64,000 nucleotides of DNA, taken from NCBI GenBank assembly GCA_009767595.1, contig VSDK01012543.1, forward strand, positions 615,534 through 679,533, read 5' to 3'. Source of the DNA: Symbiodinium kawagutii. Taxonomy: Eukaryota > Sar > Dinophyceae > Suessiales > Symbiodiniaceae. Shown here one piece after another: positions 22,662 to 34,300 of this stretch. The notes beneath the pieces were generated by a model. That model made no database searches, was not told the DNA's origin, and saw only the letters and a list, made by a program, of their open reading frames with translations. The stretch's first letter is position 1. Every line of letters starts with the position of its first letter. The position numbers were made by a program, and so were the translations under genes.

Positions 22662-22868
22662 TGGCAGTGGGTCAAACCCCGTACCCCTGGTTCCCCTCAT
22701 CATTAACCATTGTTTTCCCTGTTGGTTATTGTCCACCATTGCTGATGGTTAATATTGACCCATTGCCATATATAGCTGGTATATATCCCCTATAATTGTT
22801 AGTTATCATCCCCTACTATGAACCATTAACCAGCCATTATTGGTTGGTTAGTGTGGACCCATAGCCGT
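22662..22868 (+). mobile_element. Family B + B' composite
   Basis: B: TTGGCAGTGGGTCAAACCCC to TTGACCCATTGCCATA. B' from 22770: TATAGCTGGTATATATCCCC to GTGGACCCATAGCCGT. Confidence 0.82.
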
Positions 22869-24384
22869 TAAACAGTCTACCTGCCGACCAACCATTCTGA
22901 CATGAGCTCAAGTTCGGTCACAGCCAGCTCCGGCACATCTGCCATCTCTTGAGAGGCGATTGAAAGTGTTGCCATGTCCCAGACTAGGCCCCAAGTGCAG
23001 TGCGTACAAACTTCTAGTTGTAGATTCACTCATGTATTTCTTTATTTCTATGGATGTACTAGTGCATATGAGTGTAAATGAATATGTATACATTTCAATA
23101 ACAAATCAATAAAAATATCTTACGGCGGTTGTATACATTATAAAATCTAAGCAGCCGTTGGTCATGGTTGGTCAAAGTCTTTTGACCAGTACACAGCTGT
23201 TGCCAATCTCCAACTGTCAAACAGGGTCAGATACTGACCCCTCATTCGTCAATGCCAATTCGGAAGTCTTGGAAGGACTTGGCAGTGAATGACCTTTCGG
23301 AATGACAGTATTGATCTGGGGAAGTATCATTAGTCAATACCATACTGACCTTTTGGAAGTTTTGTGCGGTTGCAGTGACAATGAATGACAATTGGCGGTC
23401 ATTTATGAATATTGGTAGCTACGTACTCAATGTCTGAGTGATGCTTAATGCCAAATTTATGGTTTCTGATGGTTGGTCAATCATACTGACCAATTGACCA
23501 TGAAAGAACCAATAATTGCTAGTTCCCCACCCATCAACGAGAATTGGGCATCGCCGACCACTCAATATAACCACTACAAGCACTTTAAACCATTCATGAA
23601 ACAGCATTTGCCATGCACGGACCATCAACAAACCATTGGCAAGCATTAATCAATCATCAACCACAAATTAAACATCAACGAGTTAAAGTCATCACCAGCT
23701 ACTCTTAAATATCATCAATGTCAACATCAGTCATCAACGACCAACTCACCTTCATGAACTCACCATGACCTAAGTAGTGACTACATTTGACTAACCACAA
23801 GTTGACCAACAACCATGGCTATGGATGGCCTTGGATGGCCATGGATAGCTGGCGACAGTTCCGGTACCAAGCTGTGCTCCTGCAAAACTTTGGGCAGCGA
23901 CAAAGGCGTTGGAGTAGGAGGCACCTCGAGGCGATCGAAGTGGCGCTGAATTTGTCACTGTGCACCGTGCCATGCTTCGGGGCGCGGCCGCGTAAGAATT
24001 TGGGGTCAAAATGGATGATGATTTTGAATGGACTAGAAATGATTATTGGATGATTATGAATGGTTAAAACATAGTGGATCCCAAAATATAGTGGTTCATT
24101 GCTACAAATGTTTACTATTGGTGAAAATCAGCTGAATCTTCTACTTTTTTTACCATATAATACGGTATAACCAATAAGTCCAGTAGATCAGCAGAAAAAC
24201 AAATGACATAACAGGTGTGATAATACAATTTTATCCAATAAATTGCCGTATTATTGAAAAACACACATTAGTTGCTGCTGGGTTTTGCCTTTGACCCAGA
24301 ATCAAACAGGTTTCCCGAGGGGCCGAAGTGTGCAACGGAAAGTGGTCCCATCACATAACTTAAGAACACAAGCAGCACAAGATA
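22869..24384. other. Mixed DNA with a GC-rich island at 23859-23991
   Basis: The island has an acceptor (GGCGACAG) and donor (CCGC|GTAAGA) on the plus strand with an open frame, but on the minus strand it also has an acceptor (AAATTCAG) followed by an open frame reading RHFDRLEVPPTPTPLSLPKV. One side must be chance. The remainder is GGTTGGTCA/CATCAACCA-type repeat. Confidence 0.35.
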
Positions 24385-24678
24385 TGACATTGGGTCAAAA
24401 CCCTGTACCCCTGGTTCCGTCATCATTAACCATTGCTTTCCTTATTTTTGTTGGTGATTATCCTCCATTAGTTGGTTGATTAAGATTGACCCAACTCGCT
24501 ATGTAGCTGGTATATCCCCGACTATTGCTACTGATCATACCCTATCATGAACCATCCATCAACTACTTAACCATACGATTGTTGATTGGTATATCCCCCA
24601 CTATTGTTGGTTGGTTAGCTGGTATATCTCTCACTATTGTTGCTGGTTGGTTGCTTACTATTGACCCAACTCGCCATC
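24385..24678 (+). mobile_element. Family B + extended B' composite
   Basis: B: GACATTGGGTCAAAACCCTG to ATTGACCCAACTCGCTATG. The B' part has several TAGCTGGTATATCYCCCACT-like repeats and ends TTGACCCAACTCGCCAT. Confidence 0.8.
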
Positions 24679-25367
24679 TGAAAACCATGATCTACCTCTG
24701 ATGGCGCCGTTACGCAGGAGCTCACCATGGCTATGAGGCCCAGGGGGTGCATCAAGGCTCACAGACCATGGCGAGCCCACCTGAGTGGTTCCCCTCGCAG
24801 GGCCGTTGATGGATCTCCAAGTTGGGGATCTCCCATGAAACCGGGAGATCCAGAAACATCACTCCCATTCATCGGCTTATGATTTATCCCTGCAGCGCTT
24901 GTGTGAACCCTGATCACCACACTGCTCATGCCTGTGGTTGCCATTCCTCGTTATCAGCACTAATCAGAAGCCAAAGTCACCCTTTTGAATCTATTCCATC
25001 AGCCTACCATCAACCAAACATCATCTACCACTGCAAACATGAGCCAACCACCAATATCCGTGGTCAACTACCAACTATTTGCCAACGATTAATGTATCTT
25101 GTTTATCATCACTCCCTGTGAGCTTTTTTCCACGGCTGCTTCAATCACCACTCACTAATAGTTACTGATGTGATTTACCATTGATTAGATAAATTATCCT
25201 CACCATTCTTGGCACCATTGACCTATCAACCAACCTTTGTGGCTCATAGGTCCATTGCTAGAACTTCAATTTTTAGTGGTCATATCGAAAAGGCTTTCGA
25301 ATCCCAAACGCACTAAGAATCCGCTTCAGCTCTAATTTTTAGAGGTCGTATAGGACCCTTGAGGGGT
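24679..25367. other. Non-coding DNA with one GC-rich island
   Basis: 24700-24850 is GC-rich and open on both strands. 24950-25240 is ACCATCAACCA-type repeat. No gene called. Confidence 0.35.
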
Positions 25368-25476
25368 CATATGGTGATTTCTCAAGTCATGGGAGTACCG
25401 CCAATTATCATCCTTTATACAAGCCATTTATGGGAATAAACCAATCATTCTTTGGGTCCCCATGGCTTGCAAAGCA
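25368..25476 (+). mobile_element. Family A element, diverged right end
   Basis: CATATGGTGATTTCTCAAGT, then TTATCATCCTTTATACAAGC and CAATCATTCTTTGGGTCCCC; the right arm reads CATGGCTTGCAAAG in place of the usual ending. Confidence 0.7.
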
Positions 25477-25670
25477 TCAATTTTTGGTCCCAATTTTTGG
25501 TCCCCAAAACACTAAGAATCTCGGAAACTCCCAGAAACTCCACAACTTCTCCGAGGCACATTTCCAGAGCGGTTTTTTCGACGGGACAAAAGCTTGAGGG
25601 ATGCTTTGGCATGAACCTGCGCGAATAACACCAGAAATGTTCACACGAACAAGATGATATCTGGTTGGTG

Positions 25671-25758
25671 GTTTTAACCCCTAGGAAAAATATTGGTCAA
25701 CCAACCAATCGTTTGTTAATCATAGGGAAAGTGAAAAATGCTTGAAACCACCAACCAA
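25671..25758 (+). mobile_element. Family C element with target duplication
   Basis: CTGGTTGGTGGTTTTAACCC to GAAACCACCAACCAA. ATGATAT directly precedes and follows the element (25664-25670 and 25759-25765), the clearest target duplication of this family. Confidence 0.88.
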
Positions 25759-25762
25759 ATGA

Positions 25763-26928
25763 TATCCTTGGTATTTTTCAATGACCAATTCTATGGAAAT
25801 CAAACATTGTGAATCAAATTCATATAATTTGTACTATTTTTGAATGACAAATTTACATGTGCATTTATACAATATGTTTTATATAATCAATTGAACAACA
25901 GGATATCGGTCTTGAAATCAATGTACAGCAGTACATGTTTCAATTGACGATTAAATGTGATCACTATTCACCCTTCTTACAAACAATCAGGCACCAAGGG
26001 CTTACTTCTGAACATTTTAGCCGCTGATTATTCAACAGCAGGGGCTTACTTATGGGCATTGATAAGAGCTCATTGGCCATCACGGCAAAGGTTGATGGCT
26101 ATAGACAGCCTGGTGGTATCGCCATGGAGTTTTGATGGCACATGGGCACACTGCCAGCATCATATATGCTACCATGAGTATAGGTCCAATAGTGGTGTCA
26201 TATGGGCCCAAAAAATTAAAATGGGAATTCAGAGCATCAGCAAGTCACAAAGCGGGGAATCCTTTCTTGGGAGGAAGGTATGTCTTCATGTCTTCAAATA
26301 ACAAAAACATATGAGTTTAATTTGAGCTAGAATGAAGACTTCCCATGTAGGGTATATATCATCCACTGTAGAACATCATTCTAGTGTCTATCAAGATTCA
26401 ATCTGTTGGATGACCATCCCCTACAGTCAATCCATCATCGGGTTGGATCATGGCATCAGTGAATCCCAATGGGTCTATTGCTGGGTTGAATCCATCACCA
26501 TCAACGACTTGGATCCTGGATCCTATCTGGAGACTTTGATACCGCCCGTGGAATCTCTTAGAGCAGCTCAAGCGCTACTCGATGTTGTCGAATGAGGACA
26601 TGCTTCTACGCATCTTCTTATCCCCTTCATATTTCAATGTTTGCACAGATCATCATGGATCTTTAGAATCGACTTACCGAGAGCGACCCTAAGATAAAAA
26701 CAGCAGCTTTCAGTGCCATGATCCAAGACCACAACATCACCAAGAGCAACACCGGCTAATTACGCATCACTGCAGCCTCAACTGGTTTGTTTTCGGGGGA
26801 GCATCGGGTAGCACCTGCAAATGGCTGGAACTTGTCAAGAGCTTTTGTAGTTCAGACTCCAAAACTTTGGTATCGAGCGCCTGCGCAACGAAAGACAGCG
26901 TCTTTAATGTGAAGGGTGGACCGTTCAT
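25763..26928. other. Unique-looking DNA without a recognised gene
   Basis: Plus frames at 25957-26301 and 26332-26595 are open but lack splice context or a recognised domain. Confidence 0.35.
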
Positions 26929-27030
26929 CTGGTTGGTGGTTCAACTACCCCTATGAAAAACATGCTTGTCAACCAACCATTTGTTGCTAACTAATAGGGA
27001 AAATGAAACATGCTTAAAACCACCAACCAG
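26929..27030 (+). mobile_element. Family C element, complete
   Basis: CTGGTTGGTGGTTCAACTAC to AAAACCACCAACCAG; TCAT lies on both sides. Confidence 0.88.
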
Positions 27031-29307
27031 TCATGATAGCTCATAATGGTTGGCGAAGAGAGGAGACCAATAGCGACGAAGTCGTGGACTGTATCCCAGG
27101 GACCACATGATTTTCTCATTGGGTGTCCCATAGGATGATAAGCAGAGCAAAGTACAATGCAAAATCAATGCAGTGGAACCACATCGTTCCGAGTGAATTC
27201 AGAGCTGCAGCTGTTTAGCGCCCAAACCACATCCTGTGACTTTCAAGCCACAAGTGCTATCCGCACTTTATGACCACTGCACTTCAACACTTCATGGATG
27301 ATGAGTCACCAACACTAAGCAGGAGGTAGTCTCGCATAGTTCATACATGGCTGGTTGGAGGAAAATGGCTTCTTAGTGGTTGAGTGGTTGTATCAATGAT
27401 TGTTCCGGCCAGAATTGGTACCCTCGGCTGATCACAGTGGTGAAACCAAGGTCTTGCAGCGCTGCGGATACAACCAGCGGTACCAGTGACTGTAGACCAC
27501 TCCCTATGTGGTTCTCAGCGGGGACAGTTCCCCCAACTACTGGGGGCCGCAGTTGGAAAATCGCACGTGAACCTTGGGGGAAGCCGTGGCTGGTCGACAC
27601 GAAACGCTGTGAACCGAGCTGTGACGATGGCTGATGAGCTGGTGAGCACTGTGGGCGCACCAGGGCTTCACCAGGGCTTGACCTGAAAAACATCCTTAAA
27701 CGGTACCAAGCATTTGCTAGCAGCCGGGAAGCATCAGCCATTCCAAACAGTCTTCACCATCGCTGGGAAGCATCAACAGCTTTTTGATCATCCACCAATC
27801 GCAAACCATCAGTAGCCACCATGCATTTCAAACAGTCACCATTTTCAAGCATCAACAGGTTTTTGACCTCCTAACCTTCTTTAAAGCCCGCCACCAGTGT
27901 TCAGCCACCGATGTTACCATCTCTGAACCACCTTTGGAATCGCTGAACGACTCTCACCTTGGGGCTGCTTCCTTTCTCAATACCCGTGGGCTTTGAGCGA
28001 GCACACATCTTGACCAGAAGGGTACGCGTACCTGGGAGGTGTCTGGCCGACAACGAATGAAAAACCCATGAGCGTGTTGGATCTATGGGTTCATCTGGTG
28101 GATAACAAGTGGAGTTCACCTCAAAGATCTCATGGATACAGTAGTAGTTGACCTAGTGGTTGATCTAGTGGATAACTAGTGATCCAGTGGATAACTAGTG
28201 GTTCATCTGGTGGAGAACTATTTGATGCCGACAAATCTGGGACAAAACCAAGTTCAACGGCGGGATTCGACAAGAAGTCAGATCTTCGAAGCCATGGAAG
28301 GTAGTCAGATCTCATTGACTCCTGGTGGATCTAGTGATTTCGCGCGGCTGTCTGGGTGATTTGCCGAGGGAAACAACAACCAGGGGTGGTTGACAATAGT
28401 CAATTATGGTGAGTAATGGTGAAAAAAGGCCGATTATGGTGAAAAATGGCGAATTATGGTGAAGAATGATCAAATGTGGTGAAAAATGGTGGATAATGGC
28501 AAAAAATGGTCAATTATGGTGAATAACCATTGGTGGTTGATCGTGGTTCATATCTCTTGATGGTTCAAGGTTAATAGTGGTGAATCATGGTCAATAACGA
28601 CCTTGACAGTGGTTGACTGTGAGTAACCTTAAACATCACACGAGACTAGCTCTCAACCATGCTGTCATCAAAGGTTGACAATGATAAGTTACGGTGTGAT
28701 AATGCTTAGGGTGAATTCACCACAGCAATGTTCAAGATGGTGTTGGGGTTCTACCCGCGAGTTTCCCAATGAACTGTGGCGACATGTTCTTGATGACATG
28801 TTCTAACTACCTTTGATCATGTGAATATGATAGCTGACATGATTACTGCCAATAATCTTCAACAACTACTAAAACCATCTATCAACAGAGTTTTTGCAAG
28901 TTCTTTCCAGGATTATTTTCCTTTTACAAGCCCTCTGTAATCTTCTTCGATAATCCCCCCAAAACCACAATAGATAAAGCACTGGTGGTCATGAATGATT
29001 CATACGTACTGTTACGTGGGTCAATAAGCTGGTGAGTGGTTGCTAATAGTCATTGTTTATTGACCAATAGTAGATTAGATTCATAACTACTGTTCCTTGG
29101 TGAATACACATAATGACTACTGATTATAAGTTTCTATACTGGCCGGCAATGGCAATGATTTGTGGTAAATCATTAACTCAATGTCCATAAGTTCTTAGCC
29201 AATGGCCAATTTCATGGCGAAAAACACGGTCAGGTCGTCACCTGGTCACCTGGTCACCGGTGAACAACTGCTGATCAAACTGGTCGCTGGCGAATCATGG
29301 GCTCAAT
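27031..29307. other. Mixed DNA; possible minus-strand exon, then TGGTGAAAAATGG repeats
   Basis: The minus frame 27741-27373 (122 codons) includes RPPVVGGTVPAENHIGSGLQ and is not repeat-derived; plus frames overlap it. At 28140-28210 CTAGTGGATAACTAGTG recurs, and 28390-28530 repeats TTATGGTGAAAAATGGTCAA. No domain recognised. Confidence 0.35.
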
Positions 29308-29389
29308 CTGGTTGGTGGTTGAACCACCCCTATGAAAAATATGCTTGTCAACCAATTGTTAATAATCACTAGGGAAAATAAAACATGTT
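29308..29389 (+). mobile_element. Family C element, left part, split by element D1
   Basis: CTGGTTGGTGGTTGAACCAC through AGGGAAAATAAAACATGTT. The missing right end continues at 29704 after D1. Confidence 0.85.
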
Positions 29390-29703
29390 CGCCCGAGCCT
29401 TAGGGTTTGCCCCGCATGGGTCTGAGAACATTTCCCAACGCTCAAATTCCTGCACAGGGCCATTGTTTTTTGACTTCTGAGTTATCAAACCCTAAACCTC
29501 AAACCCTAAAACCCTAAAACCAAAACCCTAAAACCCTAAAACCACAACCCTAAAACCCTAAAACAAAAACCCTAAAACCCTAAACCATAAATCACTGCGT
29601 ATAGCCAGTGTTTTCGCATCTTGTCCAAGCCATCTCGACCTTGTACAACATGCTCCATTGCAGTGGCGCTTTATGTGGTGGGGCGAACGTTAAGGCTGGA
29701 GGG
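29390..29703 (-). mobile_element. Element D1: TIR element with telomere-like core, inserted in a C element
   Basis: The 314-bp element has imperfect inverted ends (CGCCCGAGCCTTAGGGTTTG against CCCTCCAGCCTTAACGTTCG) and an exact 8-bp target duplication AACATGTT at 29382-29389 and 29704-29711. Its core (about 29485-29586) is CCCTAAAA/CCCTAAA repeats, followed by the 18-bp hairpin CACTGCGTATAGCCAGTG. The flanks are the two halves of a family C element. An 8-bp duplication fits hAT-like transposition (family knowledge); no transposase is encoded. Strand is set relative to copy D2, which is inverted. Confidence 0.85.
29485..29586. repeat. Interstitial telomere-type repeat, CCCTAAA(A) sense
   Basis: Roughly a dozen CCCTAAA and CCCTAAAA units with a few interruptions, inside element D1. 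The TTTAGGG type is the known telomere repeat of dinoflagellates and plants. Confidence 0.92.
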
Positions 29704-29731
29704 AACATGTTTGAAACCATCAACCAGCCAT
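29704..29731 (+). mobile_element. Family C element, right part, after element D1
   Basis: AACATGTTTGAAACCATCAA then CCAG; completes the copy begun at 29308. The shared AACATGTT is the D1 target duplication. Confidence 0.82.
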
Positions 29732-30722
29732 CATTGCTATCTCCAGCCTTGCCACCTGGGCTACACTCCTGCATCCCCCTGATGCATTTTTTTGTTTAGC
29801 GAGCAACCAGCAGTGTACCACCTGGCATCGTGGCATCCTTTCCAAGAGTTGAGGCCCAATGAGTTCCAAGCATCATTGCTTGACTGTTGGCCAAAGATCA
29901 ACTGTTCTATAAACTGCTAGTTTTATAACATAAAATCGGTTGATCAACCAAAAAACACAGTTCCAGTAGTTTGGTACAGTCTCCAACACTGGCTCTCTTT
30001 GCGGTTGTAACTTGCCTAGAGGTCCTCTCCTACTTGGGGTAGATCTACTGTTTATGCTTCAACAGGGGCTTCACAACGGGAGCTCAGCATTCTGAACGCA
30101 CCATGAGTCACCTCCGTTCCACTCACCCATGGGCTTCTTGCATCTGAGCAGCAGTTCTCAGTCGTCGGAAACCGATCCGACGAGCTTAAAAATCCAGAGA
30201 GTTGCCGACTATTTCAGAGCCAACAACAAGAAACAAGTTGCAGAAGTTTTTCCGTGAACAAGTTCGTTGAAATGATCAGATGAAGAGTGTTTTTCAGCTG
30301 AGTTCGGCATGGGAAAGGCCATAGGAGTCGGAACATGTGATTTGAATCACCAGCTCCTTGCTAGAGCCGAGAAGCGGCAGGTCACGGCCGCAGGAGTTCA
30401 GGATCTTCATCAGCCAATGGCTTCATGATGGTTGACAGTGCTTAATGCTTCGTCATGATCAAACATGAATGCTTAAACCTATGCCATAATGGTTCGTTTG
30501 ATATGCCAGTCACTGGTTGATAGGCCTGGTTCGTCATGATCTGAAGACTCTTCTGCCATGTTCTGCCTCAGCCCCACCTGTTTGGTTTGTAGGTTAAAGC
30601 TAAGCTTTCAGCGACTGCATGTGGCACCATTCAATCACGGCACAGATTTTTACCACTATTTTTTTTCTCTGGTTGAGTTCCATTCTGAGATGTGTTGGTT
30701 CACAAGCTTTGTGACCATGGCT
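29732..30722. other. Mostly unique DNA around the 30129-30253 candidate exon
   Basis: This stretch has little simple repeat. Apart from the candidate exon I can support no gene. Confidence 0.35.
30129..30253 (+). CDS. Candidate first exon on the plus strand
   Basis: ATG in the context CACCCATGG opens a frame starting MGFLHLSSSSQSSETDP, followed by IQRVADYFRANNKKQVAEV. A GT donor (TTCC|GTGAAC) lies at 30253/30254, one base into the Pro codon just before the in-frame stop. The opposite strand has stops in each frame across this island, which favours the plus strand. The frame is open upstream of the ATG, so the start is not certain. Function unknown. Confidence 0.25.
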
Positions 30723-30833
30723 ATGTGGCGGTTTCTCAAAACAGGAGACGCCTAAAATGGTTGGTTTATAATAATACATGGTTAAATAAACTGGATGATT
30801 TGGGGGTATCCCTATTTTGAGAGACAGCCATAG
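30723..30833 (-). mobile_element. Family A element, complete, reverse
   Basis: ATGTGGCGGTTTCTCAAAAC, then AAAATGGTTGGTTTATAATA and GGATGATTTGGGGGTATCCC, ending GAGAGACAGCCATAG. Confidence 0.82.
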
Positions 30834-30936
30834 CATAAACCATAGGTATCTCCGCTATGCATGTCTCAACGTTTAGGGGGTACTCACTCATCATCCTTCA
30901 CAAAAGGACAGCTGTTTTCCAGCAGAACTGTGAAAC

Positions 30937-30984
<48 letters not shown>

Positions 30985-32436
30985 AATGAAGTACTCTACC
31001 GACAAATGATCCGCAAACGAACCACAAGATTGCCTGTGGCTAGCTGGTTGTACCACCAACCACGATATATGAATAGACTTATGCCAGATCATACCGCATC
31101 GTACTATATACCATCTTGTACTTCGTTTATAGATTGGCCTGTCAAAAAACACTCCATGTACAAACATATGCAAATGTACATATTGTACATGCATGCATAC
31201 ATTCATGCAAATCTATGCGCGCTGCTGTTGTTACTATTTGTCAGTCATCATTTGTCCTTTGGCGTAACCGTCGCTTAACCATCGGGAACCATCAATCTAC
31301 ATTCACTAAACCATCACTTTCTTCTGCCTTGACGACTGTCCATCATGATCTACCCATCATTGAACCAACCATTAGTAAAATCTTGAACACACGACTATCC
31401 ATAGCTGCCAGAACATGTCACTACAGTGTCACAACATCTTAACCCACAGTCATCAACCATCAGAATAAACCCACTGATCCCAATCTGAACCAAACCTCGA
31501 CCATCATTTCTCTATCTGAATAACACCAACTATCATTTTTCTAAGTTCATCTGAATCAATTGATCCATCAACCAGCATTTCTCTATCTGAATCAAGCATC
31601 ATTTTTCTAAGTTCATTTCTCTATCTGAATCGATGGTGAACTGACCATCCACTGAACCATTCATGGATGCTTAACCATCTTAACGCACAGTGATCAACCC
31701 CTGAATCAACTGCTGGTGAAGCCGTTTCACCTTCCCTATCTGAATCAACTGCTGGTGAAGCCGTTGTGGTGAAGCCGTTTCACCATCCATGGCTCCCGCA
31801 GTTCACACCATCGACAGCGAGTCCACTTCCGTCGTCCCCGCACCAGGTGTCGGGCTGGTTGAGCCTCGGCGATCGGGCAATGGCCGATGGTGCGTCGTGG
31901 ACAGTGGCTAATCCTACTGGCTGCTTTCGTGTGGTCCCTTAATCGTGGCGAATAATGGCTGAATAATGGCTAAAGATGTGCTTTGTAATGGCTAAAGATG
32001 ACGAATGATGACCTCTATTGGAGGATGATGCTTAATCAAGGCTGGTGATGGCTGATGGGTGGTTAGAGATAGTGGTTGATAACAGCGAAATCAACGTTGA
32101 ATGGTGCTTGATGATGGTTAATGATGATGGTTCATGAGGGTTTTGAATAATAAATCCTGGTCGACAATGATACTCAACGCTTCATGGTTTTCATAATTCA
32201 CGGTCTCAGGCAATATCCAAAGTACCATCACCACCGCGCATGTCTTCGGACAAATTCCTCCATACCTGGACCAGTGCTGCACCATGCCGTTGCCAGGATT
32301 GGCGTCCCACCCATCAACATGTCTTCGCTGTGCGGTGCCGCAACGGTGGCAACCGATGTGAACGAACGGGCTCCATTCATAGGCTGATGGAACCAGATTT
32401 GAGACGCCCAATTCGCCACCTATGCTGAACCCAATA
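30834..32436. other. TA run, ATCTGAATCA repeats and a small ORF
   Basis: 30937-30985 is TA-rich. 31500-31780 repeats CATTTCTCTATCTGAATCA and CTGCTGGTGAAGCCGT. An ATG frame at 31789-31911 (40 codons, starts MAPAVHTIDSESTSV) lies in a GC-rich island, but the minus strand is also open. 32184-32420 is open on both strands. Confidence 0.4.
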
Positions 32437-32541
32437 AGGTGGCTTCTCAAAATAGGGGTACCCCAAATCATCCTCTATAGTAACCACTTATAGTAACAAA
32501 CCAACCATTTTTTGGGGTTCCCTATTTTAAGAAACCATTAC
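32437..32541 (+). mobile_element. Family A element, complete
   Basis: GGTGGCTTCTCAAAATAGGG to CCCTATTTTAAGAAACCATT with the standard interior. Confidence 0.85.
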
Positions 32542-33324
32542 AAGTAGCTTCACCATGAACCAACCATCAAACATCGTTCAGCATGGTCATCACGACGGGC
32601 ATACCTCAACCAACTACTGACCAATCAGAAGCGGCATACCAACCATGAACCAAAATAACCATAAATCAAGCAACTAAATATCAAACCAATCCTGAAACCA
32701 ATCCTTCAACCATCATTAACCAACGAAGAATGCATGGAACCAAGCATTCACCATCCTTAACCAACCGGGAACCGCCACCCTTAACCCATCCACTTGTGAC
32801 AGAGCCTCGAAGGCTGCATGGCTTTCGGCGGCATCAGCCTCCACCTCAGCGACAAAGTCGCAGACTCAGAATTTGTGACTTCGAATTTGTCTACTTAGAG
32901 TAGAATATTGACTGAATTTGAATAAAATTTTATGAGCAGAAGTTCTAGCTATTTAATTTAGGTAGAGTCTACTTAGTTGAATTAGACTAGTAGAATTAGC
33001 ATTAGAATTGGTATCACATTTATAATCTTATTAGTAGAATTTGTAGTAGAATTATGGAGAAGTTCTAGTTGGTCAATTGGTTGGAGTCTACTTAGTTAGT
33101 TAACATTATGGCATGAATTAATATTAGAATTCGAATTAGTATGTAGAATATGTTATTAGTAGAAATGGAATACTGTCCCAGAATAATGTAGACTGTTCTA
33201 AGCGAGGGAATATGTAGCGAGTTGCAGTCTTGTTAGATAGTTAGTTCGAATATGCGTTCTAGTTAGTTAATTACGACCTAGTTAATCAACGAGTGAATGA
33301 GAAGCTACTGAATTACTTAGAATC
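32542..33324. repeat. ACCAACC-rich, then TAGAATTAG-rich DNA
   Basis: 32560-32790 is CATCAACCA-type repeat. 32880-33300 is degenerate TAGTAGAATTAGTAGAATT sequence of low GC. No gene supported. Confidence 0.6.
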
Positions 33325-33332
33325 CAATGTTA

Positions 33333-33647
33333 CGCGCAGACGCCGTGGTTTGCCCGGACGGCTGTTCCTATCAATTGAACATTGCTCGAAGAATCAGTGA
33401 GAAACACTGGCTATACGCAGTGATTTCGGGTTTAGGGTTTTAGGGTTTTAGGGTTTAGGTTTTAGGGTTTTAGGGTTTTAGGGTTTTAGGGTTTTAGGGT
33501 TTAGGGTTTTTGCGTTTTAGGTTAAGGGCTTAGGGCTTCTTGATTCTCAGAGTTTCAAAACAACGGGTCTGCGCAGGGTTTTGAACAGTTGACAAGACTA
33601 ACTTCTGGCAGGTCTTGTGCATCCGGGCAAACCATGGAGTCTTGCCG
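33333..33647 (+). mobile_element. Element D2: TIR element with telomere-like core
   Basis: The 315-bp second copy lies in opposite orientation to D1. Its ends are inverted repeats sharing TGGTTTGCCCGGA, flanked by CAATGTTA (33325-33332) and TAATGTTA (33648-33655), an 8-bp duplication with one mismatch. The core (about 33427-33535) is TTTTAGGG/TTTAGGG repeats, preceded by the same 18-bp hairpin as in D1 (33405-33422). Similarity to D1 outside these parts is partial, so the two copies are old or from different subfamilies. Confidence 0.82.
33427..33535. repeat. Interstitial telomere-type repeat, TTT(T)AGGG sense
   Basis: Mainly TTTTAGGG units with some TTTAGGG, decaying at the right end (TTTTTGCGTTTTAGGTTAAG), inside element D2 and in the opposite sense to the array at 29485. 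Confidence 0.92.
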
Positions 33648-33655
33648 TAATGTTA

Positions 33656-34300
33656 GTTACAGTCTAGTTAGTAACAGAATATGAAATTAGTTTGACTGAA
33701 ACGTAACTAACAAACCAACTTGGTCAACTAAGTAAGACGTTACTAGACTGCCAAATATGAAAGTGACTAGATTGGAATGTCCTTGGGTTTGGGAGGTCGC
33801 TGGACTTGAGGCTGAAAAGAGACCTGGCGAAACATGACAAAGCAATGAACAAGAAAATCAAAAGAATCATGCCATTAACCATAAATCACGAGAAACGTTT
33901 GCAAATAGCGGAATCCAAGAAAAATCCCTAAACTCGGCAAATATGTGGCATCAATCTTCGCAAGAATGGGGCAGGGGTTGATGCCGCATTCGCCAAATGG
34001 AACTGAACAACTGGGACCACATACTGCAGCGTGTGGGAAAACTACAGGGAAGCTGGGAGCAGGGATGGGACCAACAATGGTCCAATGATCAACCACTAAC
34101 CAATCCTCAGCCGATCATTTAGCCATCATTTGATCATGAATCGCTCATTTCACCATCTTACGGATTTTCCAATTCAACTCGCTGACGAAGATGTCTCGTG
34201 CCAACTATGACTAAGCAAAACACATGGCGCTCAATGTTCGCCAAACATGAATCGTGGTTAACCAACAAGTAACCCACCATATCATACTTCTCAATCATCA
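33656..34300. other. AT-rich then mixed DNA, no recognised gene
   Basis: A minus frame 34096-33875 reads VPFGECGINPCPILAKI and is free of simple repeat, but no splice sites or domain could be assigned. Confidence 0.3.

Noticed and set aside
23859..23991. Exon with GTAAGA donor on plus
   Set aside because: The minus strand has an equally good acceptor and open frame, so neither strand is called.
29485..29586. Chromosome end or fusion point
   Set aside because: The telomere-like array lies inside an element with inverted ends and an exact 8-bp target duplication, so transposition explains it better.
31789..31911. 40-codon plus-strand gene
   Set aside because: The minus strand is also open and no transcript or domain evidence is available; described only as a GC-rich island.
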